The notes under the pieces were generated by a model, which worked only from the letters and a program-made list of their open reading frames with translations, made no database searches and had not been told where the DNA came from. 47,649 bases of DNA, taken from NCBI RefSeq assembly GCF_900115675.1, contig NZ_FOXI01000016.1:1-47649 (forward strand), written 5' to 3'. Below are positions 33,673 to 40,060 of the stretch, piece by piece. The stretch's first letter is position 1; the number at the start of each line of letters is the position of its first letter. The position numbers and the translations under genes are program-made. Source of the DNA: Halolamina pelagica. GTDB lineage: Archaea > Halobacteriota > Halobacteria > Halobacteriales > Haloferacaceae.

Positions 33673-34839
33673 ATGGACGAGTCGGACCTGCGGATGGACC
33701 AGCGCGTCCGGAAGTCGACGCGGGAGACGCTCCGTGAGTCGTTCGTTACGGGGCTGGCGGTCGTCGTGCCGATGCTGGTCACGGTCATCGTGCTGGCGAT
33801 CGCGTTCCAGTACGTCTACAACACGCTCACGGTTCTCGCGCAGGGGATCATCGACGCCGGGAACCTGGTGAACATCCCGGTGTACGGCGATATCCCGGTC
33901 GGGATCGTCGTCGTCCAACTCGCGACGCCGGTGATCCTGCTGGTCGTCATCATGGTGGTCGGCGTCTTCACCAACACCACCGAGTGGGGCGAGCGCGCGG
34001 TGAACTACTTCGACTACTTCATCTCCCAGATCCCGGCCGTCGGCGGCGTCTACGAGTCGTTCCGGCAGATGAGCAACGTGATGCTGGAGTCGGACACCCA
34101 GAGCTTCCGCGAGGTGAAACTCGTCGAGTTCCCCCACGAGGGCGCGTACACGCTGGGGTTCGTCACCACCGAGACGCCGGACGCGCTCGCCGAACCGGCG
34201 GGCCACCCCGAGATGCTCACGCTGTTTCTCCCGCTCGCACCGAACCCTGTGATGGGCGGCCACCTGGTTCACATGCCCGCCGACCGCGTGATGGACGTGG
34301 ACATGACCGTCGAGGAGGGGATCCGCGCCATCGTCACCAGCGGCGTCGCCGTCGCCGGCGGCACCCGGACCGGCGACGGCGGCCTGTCGGCGGCGGCGAT
34401 GCGGGATCTCGCGGGCGTTGAGTACGCCGACCAGCAGTTCACCCCCGGACGGGACTCGCCCGGAGTCAGGCGGTCGGAATCGGCCGACACCGACCGCTCG
34501 GAAACCTACGACGAGTCGGTCAACCCCGAGCGGTCGACGACGCCCGACGACATCGCCCGCCGTGAGCGCTCCGAGGCCGACGCCGACGCGGGGACGGCGC
34601 GATCCGACGCCCGGCGAGCGAACGTCACGCCCGCCGAGGAGGCGGGCCGGTACGCCAACGAGGCCGACGGGACCGATCAGCCCCCCGCGGCCGCTGCCGA
34701 CCGGGAAGCCGAGGCGCGTGACCGGACCGACGAGCCCCCGGCAGCGGCGGCCGGCCGGGAGCCGGCGGAGGGGGACGCGGCCGACGACGGGGAGACGACC
34801 GACGACGCTTCCCCGGCGGAGTCCGGCGAGGGGAACTGA
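33673..34839 (+). CDS. DUF502-family membrane protein with long acidic tail
   Basis: A 388-residue protein. The N-terminal half has two membrane helices (about 27-48 and 79-101) and DUF502 pieces: SFVTGLAVVVPMLVTVIVL, GVYESFRQMSNVMLES, FREVKLVEFPHEGAYTLGFVT and LAPNPVMGGHLVHMPADRV. From about residue 245 it becomes a disordered, Asp/Arg/Ala-rich tail with an imperfect duplication of PPAAAADRE / PPAAAAGRE. DUF502 function is unknown. Its TGA overlaps the archease start by one base (TGATG), so the two are translationally coupled. Confidence 0.88.
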   Translation: MDESDLRMDQRVRKSTRETLRESFVTGLAVVVPMLVTVIVLAIAFQYVYNTLTVLAQGIIDAGNLVNIPVYGDIPVGIVVVQLATPVILLVVIMVVGVFTNTTEWGERAVNYFDYFISQIPAVGGVYESFRQMSNVMLESDTQSFREVKLVEFPHEGAYTLGFVTTETPDALAEPAGHPEMLTLFLPLAPNPVMGGHLVHMPADRVMDVDMTVEEGIRAIVTSGVAVAGGTRTGDGGLSAAAMRDLAGVEYADQQFTPGRDSPGVRRSESADTDRSETYDESVNPERSTTPDDIARRERSEADADAGTARSDARRANVTPAEEAGRYANEADGTDQPPAAAADREAEARDRTDEPPAAAAGREPAEGDAADDGETTDDASPAESGEGN

Positions 34840-35264
34840 TGGGGGAGTTCACGCTGCGGGAGCACACCGCCGACGTGGCCGTCGAAGCGACCGGCGACGA
34901 CGTCGGCGCGACGTTCGCGGCCGTCGCCGACGGGCTCGCGGCGGCGATGTGCGACGACTGGCCGGCGCCCGACGCCGCCGACGGCGGCGAGCGCGCCGAC
35001 CTCCGGGTCGTCGCCGAGAACCCGGAGGCGGCGCTGTACGACTACCTGGACGAGCTGATCTACGAACGCGACGTACGGGCGGTGCTCCCCGTCGACAACG
35101 AGGCCCGCGTCGAGGGGAACGGCGAGTGGTCGGTCGACGCCAGCTACCGGGGTGTGCCGCTCTCGGCGGTCGTCGCCCGGGAGGTGAAGGCGGTGACCTA
35201 CTCGGAGATGGACCTCCGGCGCGTCGACGGGGGGTGGGAGGCGTACGTCGTGTTCGACGTGTAA
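34839..35264 (+). CDS. Archease (RtcB activator)
   Basis: A 141-residue archease: FTLREHTADVAVEATGDD at the N-terminus, then EAALYDYLDELIYERDVRAV and the C-terminal REVKAVTYSEMDLRRVDGG. Conserved acidic residues near the N-terminus (HTADV) and the C-terminal metal region are intact. Archease speeds guanylylation and turnover of the RNA ligase RtcB, whose gene begins 1.7 kb downstream on the same strand. The two are separated by repeat block C, a zinc-ribbon gene and a DoxX-like gene. Confidence 0.95.
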   Translation: MGEFTLREHTADVAVEATGDDVGATFAAVADGLAAAMCDDWPAPDAADGGERADLRVVAENPEAALYDYLDELIYERDVRAVLPVDNEARVEGNGEWSVDASYRGVPLSAVVAREVKAVTYSEMDLRRVDGGWEAYVVFDV

Positions 35265-35266
35265 CC

Positions 35267-35470
35267 GATCACGGCTCGCGAACCGCCGCGACCGCCGTGT
35301 CGCGGCCGCGGAGCGTGTTGCCGTGATCGTGTGTTACCGACCGTGGCTCGCGAACCGCCGCGACCGCCGTGTCGCGGCCGCGGAGCGTGTTGCCGTGATC
35401 GTGTAAACCGATCACGGTTCGTGACCGCTCGCGGACTCCGTTCCGCGACGATGGAGCCACTACCGTGATC
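35267..35470 (+). repeat. Structured tandem repeat block C (3 units)
   Basis: Units 35267-35328, 35339-35400 and 35410-35470. Units 1 and 2 share a perfect 60-nt direct repeat (35273-35332 and 35345-35404, period 72). The outer stem of unit 1 is GATCACGGC/GCCGTGATC and of unit 3 GATCACGGT/ACCGTGATC, a compensatory change. The inner stem of units 1 and 2 is GCCGCGAC/GTCGCGGC around CGCCGT. The block starts 2 nt after the archease stop. Only 31 nt separate it from the convergent zinc-ribbon gene. Confidence 0.87.
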
Positions 35471-35501
35471 GTGTCCGGATATTCTCACGACGGCGTCGGC
35501 G

Positions 35502-35702
35502 CTACGTGTCCACGTACTGCCGGACGAGCCCGCACTCCGGACAGACGTACGTCGTCGGCTTCAGTTTCTCCTTCGCGCCGAGGCTCCCCAGGAGTCCTTC
35601 CTTGGGCTCGTCGGTCACGAGGTGGAGTTCGAACCCGTCCGAGGTCCGCGTCGTCGTCTCCTCCATCGTTACGCCGCAGTCCGGGCAGCGTCTGGTCGCC
35701 AT
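35502..35702 (-). CDS. Small zinc-ribbon protein
   Basis: A 66-residue protein from ATG 35702 (MATRRCPDCGVTMEE). Two CxxC pairs, CPDCG (residues 6-10) and CPECG near residue 54, flank a beta-strand core (DGFELHLVTDEPKEG, KLKPTTYVCPECG). This is a typical single zinc ribbon. A longer upstream frame overlaps the DoxX-like gene and is not supported. Function unknown; nucleic-acid or protein binding is usual for such folds. Confidence 0.82.
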   Translation of the reverse strand: MATRRCPDCGVTMEETTTRTSDGFELHLVTDEPKEGLLGSLGAKEKLKPTTYVCPECGLVRQYVDT

Positions 35703-35777
35703 GGCCGGTGCTGTGGCTGCCGCCGATATAGTGCTACGGGGGAACGACCTTTCCCGTTCCCGGACACAGCAGGTGGT

Positions 35778-36896
35778 ATGACGCGCCACACCGCGATCGC
35801 GCCGCTGACGCTCGCTGTACTGCTCGCCGCGATCCCGGGGCGGGCGCTGGCACACGTCCGGTACGTGACTCCCAGCGATGGTGGGGAACGGGCCGCCGAA
35901 CTGCTCGCCGCCATCGCGGCGGACCCCCTCGCGCTCGCGCTGCTCGGGGGCGGGGGCGTCGGGACCGTCGCCGCCGGCGCCGGCTGGCTCCGGTTCCGAC
36001 CGTTCCGGGCCGACCTCGCCGTCCTGAGGACCACGCTCCGGAGCTACGACGACCTGCTGCCGTGGCTCGCCCGGCTCGCGATCGGGCTCCCGATGGTCGG
36101 CGCGGGCTTCACCGGCTACCTCTTCTCGCCGGCCGCGACCGCCGACCTGCTCGGCCTGCCGGGGCCGCTGATCCGGCTGTACGGCATCAGCGTCGGGTTC
36201 CTGCTCGTGTTCGGCTTCGCGACCCGGATCGCGGCGCTCGCGGGACTCCTCGGCTACGTGGTGGGGCTGGCGTTCAGCCCCGCGCTGTTGCTGGCCCTGG
36301 AGTACGTTCCGGGCTTCCTCGTGATCCTCCTGCTCGGGGGTGGCCGCCCCAGCGCCGACCACGTGTTCTCCCGGCTCTCGGCCGCCGAGGGCACGGTGTA
36401 CCAGCGGTTCGACCCGGTCCGGGAGACCCTCGCGCCGATCGGCGAGCGCCTCGCGGCTCGGACGGATCTCGTCCCGGTTATCGTCCGGGTCGGGCTGGGG
36501 GCGTCGTTCGTCTACCTCGGGATCGTCCAGAAGCTGTTCATGCCCGGCCAGGCGCTGGCCGTCGTCGCGAAGTACGACCTGACTTCGGTCGTCCCCGTCT
36601 CGCCGGAACTCTGGGTCGTCGGCGCCGCGCTCACGGAGATGGCGCTGGGGATCGCGCTCGCGCTGGGCCTGTTCACCCGGGCCGGCTGTGGCGTGGCGAT
36701 CCTGATGTTCACCACCACGCTGTTCGGGCTGCCGGACGACCCCGTGATGGCGCACGTCTCGCTGTTCGGACTGGTGTCGGTGCTAGTGATCACCGGCGGC
36801 GGCGCGTACTCGCTGGATCGCTGGCTGGCCGAGCGGTTCGGGAGCGACGCCCGCGTCGAGCGGGCCGGCGGGGACGCGGCGCCGACGGCCGACTGA
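35778..36896 (+). CDS. DoxX-like membrane protein
   Basis: A 372-residue polytopic protein. A signal-type N-terminus (LTLAVLLAAIPGRALAHVRY) precedes about nine hydrophobic segments. Two DoxX-type four-helix modules seem present: about residues 95-195 (LARLAIGLPMVGAGFTGYLFS) and 235-350 (VIVRVGLGASFVYLGIVQKL). This matches the DoxX superfamily found in quinone-reducing and sulfur-oxidising systems; many members have unknown roles. It starts 75 nt from the zinc-ribbon start on the other strand and lies 39 nt before rtcB. Confidence 0.82.
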   Translation: MTRHTAIAPLTLAVLLAAIPGRALAHVRYVTPSDGGERAAELLAAIAADPLALALLGGGGVGTVAAGAGWLRFRPFRADLAVLRTTLRSYDDLLPWLARLAIGLPMVGAGFTGYLFSPAATADLLGLPGPLIRLYGISVGFLLVFGFATRIAALAGLLGYVVGLAFSPALLLALEYVPGFLVILLLGGGRPSADHVFSRLSAAEGTVYQRFDPVRETLAPIGERLAARTDLVPVIVRVGLGASFVYLGIVQKLFMPGQALAVVAKYDLTSVVPVSPELWVVGAALTEMALGIALALGLFTRAGCGVAILMFTTTLFGLPDDPVMAHVSLFGLVSVLVITGGGAYSLDRWLAERFGSDARVERAGGDAAPTAD

Positions 36897-36935
36897 CACG
36901 GAACGGTCTTTCCGCTTCGGGCCCCACGGTCGGGT

Positions 36936-38393
36936 ATGACTACGAGGGAGTTCGACGACGTCACGCTCGAACGCGTCCGGGAGCACGTCTGGGAGATCCC
37001 CCAGGAGGGCGGGATGGAGGTCCCCGCCCGCGTGCTCGCGAGCGAGGCGCTGCTCGAGGAGATCGGCGAGGACGACAGCCTCCGACAGCTGAAAAACGCC
37101 GCCCACCTCCCCGGGATGACGAAGCACGCCCTCGCGATGCCGGACGCCCACCAGGGCTACGGCTTCCCCGTCGGCGGCGTCGGCGCCGTCGACGCCGAGA
37201 ACGGCTGTATCTCGCCCGGAGCTGTAGGCTTCGACATCAACTGCGGCGTCCGGATGCTCCGCACGCCGCTCACCTACGACGACGTGCGCGGCCGAGAGGA
37301 GGAACTGGTCGACGAACTCTTCGAGGCGATCCCCTCCGGGCTCGGTGGCGGCGGCGTCGTCGAGGGGAGCCGCGACGCCGTCGAAGGGGCGCTCGAACGC
37401 GGCGTCGAGTGGGCCGTCGAGCAGGGGTACGCGACCGAGGCCGACCTCGCCCACTGTGAGGACGAGGGGCGGCGGCCCGACGCGCAGCCCGAGTTCGTCT
37501 CGAAGAAGGCGAAGGACCGCGGGATGAACCAGATGGGGAGTCTCGGCTCGGGGAACCACTTCCTCGAGCTCCAGCGCGTGACCGACACGTTCGACGACGC
37601 GGTCGCCGACGCCTACGGGCTGCGCGAGGGCGAGATCGTCGTCCTCATTCACTGTGGCAGCCGCGGGCTGGGTCACCAGATCTGCTCGAACTACGTCCGG
37701 CGCATCGAGCAGGAACACGGCGACCTGCTCGACCGACTCCCGGACAAGGACCTCGCGGCCGCGCCCGCCGGCTCCGAGTTGGCCGAGGAGTACTACGGCG
37801 CCATGTGCGCCGCGGTCAACTTCGCGTGGGTGAACCGCCAGCTCATCACCCACCGGACGCGGGAGACGCTCGCCGAGGTCTTCGACGCCGTCGACGCCGC
37901 CGACGTGGAACTGCTGTACGACGTGGCCCACAACATCGCCAAGCGCGAGACGCACGACGTGGACGGGGAGGCGCGGGAGCTGTTCGTCCACCGAAAGGGC
38001 GCGACGCGGGCGTTCCCGGCCGGGCGCGCGGAGGTGCCCGACGCCTACCGCGACGTGGGCCAGCCGGTGATCATTCCCGGCTCGATGGGGGCGGGGAGCT
38101 ACGTGCTGAAAGGCGGCGACCGCTCGCTCGAGGAGACGTTCGGCTCGACCGCCCACGGCGCCGGGCGGCTGATGTCCCGCACGCAGGCCAAACAGGAGTT
38201 CTGGGGCGGCGACGTCCAGGACGACCTCGCCGAGCAGGACCACATCTACGTGAAGGCCAACTCCGGCGCGACGATCGCCGAGGAGGCACCTGGGGTGTAC
38301 AAGGACGTGGACGAGGTGGTCCGGGTCAGCGACGAACTGGGTATCGGGGACAGGGTGGCACGGACGTTCCCGGTCTGCAACATCAAGGGCTGA
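36936..38393 (+). CDS. rtcB: RNA ligase RtcB (tRNA-splicing ligase)
   Basis: A 485-residue RtcB without intein. Metal and nucleotide residues are in MPDAHQGYGFPVGG, GFDINCGVRML (Cys103), GSLGSGNHFLE, VLIHCGSRGLGHQ and LYDVAHNIAK. The STAHGAGR motif near residue 410 contains the His that is guanylylated in characterised RtcB. It joins tRNA exon halves with 2',3'-cyclic phosphate ends, and repairs other RNA. Archease is nearby. The TGA is followed by a short gap to the convergent glutamate dehydrogenase gene. Confidence 0.97.
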   Translation: MTTREFDDVTLERVREHVWEIPQEGGMEVPARVLASEALLEEIGEDDSLRQLKNAAHLPGMTKHALAMPDAHQGYGFPVGGVGAVDAENGCISPGAVGFDINCGVRMLRTPLTYDDVRGREEELVDELFEAIPSGLGGGGVVEGSRDAVEGALERGVEWAVEQGYATEADLAHCEDEGRRPDAQPEFVSKKAKDRGMNQMGSLGSGNHFLELQRVTDTFDDAVADAYGLREGEIVVLIHCGSRGLGHQICSNYVRRIEQEHGDLLDRLPDKDLAAAPAGSELAEEYYGAMCAAVNFAWVNRQLITHRTRETLAEVFDAVDAADVELLYDVAHNIAKRETHDVDGEARELFVHRKGATRAFPAGRAEVPDAYRDVGQPVIIPGSMGAGSYVLKGGDRSLEETFGSTAHGAGRLMSRTQAKQEFWGGDVQDDLAEQDHIYVKANSGATIAEEAPGVYKDVDEVVRVSDELGIGDRVARTFPVCNIKG

Positions 38394-38447
38394 GTCCCGT
38401 CCCCCCGGCGCCTCAGCGGGGGACGATCGACGATCTCCCCGCCGCGA

Positions 38448-39743
38448 TCAGGGCCACAGCCCACGGGCGTCGTGGGCCTCGGCGACGCGGGAGAGCGCGA
38501 CGATGTAGGCGGCGTCGCGCCAGGTCACGTCGCGGCTTTCGAACTCCTCGCGAACGTCGTTCCACGCCGCGAGCATCTCGGTCTCGAGTTCGTCGTTGAC
38601 GCGCTCCAGCGACCACGCGCGGCGGTTGATGTCCTGGAGCCACTCGAAGTAGCTCACGGTCACGCCGCCGGCGTTGGCGATGATGTCCGGGATCACCGGG
38701 ATGTCGCGCTCGGCGAAGATCTCGCTGGCCGCCGTCGTCGTGGGACCGTTCGCCCCCTCGACGACGAGGTCGGCGTCGACCGCGTCGGCGTTGTCGGCGG
38801 TCAGCACGTTGCCGATGGCTGCCGGGATCAGCACGTCCACGTCGAGTTCGAGCAGTTCCTCGTTGGAGACCGTCTCGGGGGCGTCGTGGGTCATCACCGC
38901 TTCCGGCTCCTCGTGGTGGGTCGGGATCGAGTGCGTGTCGAGCCCGTTCGTGTCGTAGATGCCGCCGTTCACGTCGCTGAGCGCGACGACGTTGGCGCCC
39001 CACTCGTCGAGCAGGCGGGCGGCGTTGGCGCCGACGCTGCCGTACCCCTGGACCGCGACAGAGGTCTGCTGGATGTCCATGTCGTAGTAGTCGATCGCCT
39101 CGCGGGCGATGATGGCGACGCTGCGGCCGGGCGCGCTGTCGCGGCCCTTGCTACCGCCGACGACCGGCGGCTTCCCGGTGACGACGCCCGGGATCGTCTC
39201 GCCTTCCTGCATCGAGTAGGCGTCCATCAGCCACGCCATCGTCTGCGGGTCGGTCCCCATGTCGGGCGCGGGGATGTCGACCGTCGGCCCGATCACGTCA
39301 CGGAGCTCCTCGGTGAACCGACGCGTCAACTGCTCCTTCTCGCGATCGCTCAGCTCCTTCGGGTTGACGGAGATCCCGCCCTTGGCGCCGCCGAAGGGGA
39401 GGTCCATCACCGCGCACTTCCAGGTCATCCACATGCCGAGGCCCACACACTCGTCGCGCGTGACCTCGGGGTGGTAGCGCAGGCCGCCCTTGTGGGGGCC
39501 GCGGACGCTGTCGTGCTGGGCTCGGTAGCCCGTGAACACGTCGACGCCGCCGTCGTCGCGCTCGATCGGGACCGTGACCTCGTGGACGCTCTTGGGGTGT
39601 TTGAGCCGCTCGACGATGTTCGGGTCGATGTCGAGGTGGTCGGCGGCGTGCTGGAGCTGGCGACGCGCGGTCTGCAGCGCCGATTCGTGCTCGGTCGGCT
39701 CCTCCGGGGGCTGCTCGGTCTCTGTTGTGGATGTGGATGCCAT
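38448..39743 (-). CDS. gdhA: Glutamate dehydrogenase (Glu/Leu/Phe/Val family)
   Basis: A 431-residue enzyme of the hexameric family. [39 protein letters not shown] includes the substrate-binding Lys and the catalytic Lys. The Rossmann motif is [15 protein letters not shown], and [13 protein letters not shown] follows. Start ATG 39743 gives the usual short Thr/Glu-rich N-terminus. It converts 2-oxoglutarate and ammonia to glutamate or the reverse; the NAD or NADP preference cannot be read with certainty. It is 2 nt downstream of a small zinc-ribbon gene, so the pair is one transcript. Confidence 0.95.
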   Translation of the reverse strand: MASTSTTETEQPPEEPTEHESALQTARRQLQHAADHLDIDPNIVERLKHPKSVHEVTVPIERDDGGVDVFTGYRAQHDSVRGPHKGGLRYHPEVTRDECVGLGMWMTWKCAVMDLPFGGAKGGISVNPKELSDREKEQLTRRFTEELRDVIGPTVDIPAPDMGTDPQTMAWLMDAYSMQEGETIPGVVTGKPPVVGGSKGRDSAPGRSVAIIAREAIDYYDMDIQQTSVAVQGYGSVGANAARLLDEWGANVVALSDVNGGIYDTNGLDTHSIPTHHEEPEAVMTHDAPETVSNEELLELDVDVLIPAAIGNVLTADNADAVDADLVVEGANGPTTTAASEIFAERDIPVIPDIIANAGGVTVSYFEWLQDINRRAWSLERVNDELETEMLAAWNDVREEFESRDVTWRDAAYIVALSRVAEAHDARGLWP

Positions 39744-39745
39744 GA

Positions 39746-39889
39746 TTACTCGATCGGCGTCCGTCGATTCCGCATCGAACCGGCGCAGTCCGGACACTGC
39801 CCGGGGTTGTCTTCGGCGACGATCACGTTGCCGCACTGGAAACACTCGTAGGGCGTCTCCTCGTTCGGGTTCTGGTCGACGTCTCTCAT
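39746..39889 (-). CDS. 47-residue rubrerythrin-like zinc-ribbon protein
   Basis: From ATG 39889: a polar N-terminus, then [24 protein letters not shown] with two CxxC pairs (CFQC, CPDC) spaced as in the rubredoxin-like domain of rubrerythrin, but with no diiron domain. Such mini-proteins recur in haloarchaea. It is directly upstream of gdhA with only 2 nt between them, so co-expression is certain if transcribed from the upstream promoter. A role as metal sensor or as a GDH partner is a guess. Confidence 0.82.
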   Translation of the reverse strand: MRDVDQNPNEETPYECFQCGNVIVAEDNPGQCPDCAGSMRNRRTPIE

Positions 39890-40060
39890 AGTGACGAGTC
39901 CCGACAGCCAGTGACGGGTACTCGCCCTCACTAACGGGGGGACCGGGGAGTATTCCCTCGTTGACTACCGAACGGCTCCGAAACGGGTGGGTTGATCATT
40001 CAACGGTGTGCCGAACCCACACGATCCGGCAGAACGGACGGGAGCGCGCCGCTCACTCCC

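Noticed and set aside
31097-35470. CRISPR array
   Set aside because: Units are contiguous, internally paired and vary together. There are no unique spacers of constant length and no cas genes.
31097-35470. Insertion sequence or classical MITE
   Set aside because: No transposase, no target-site duplication that I can see, and tandem arrangement with covarying arms is not typical. A mobile origin stays possible but is not claimed as a mobile element feature.
35706-36755. Upstream extension of the zinc-ribbon frame
   Set aside because: It is antisense to the DoxX-like gene; the CPDCG-containing protein begins at ATG 35702.
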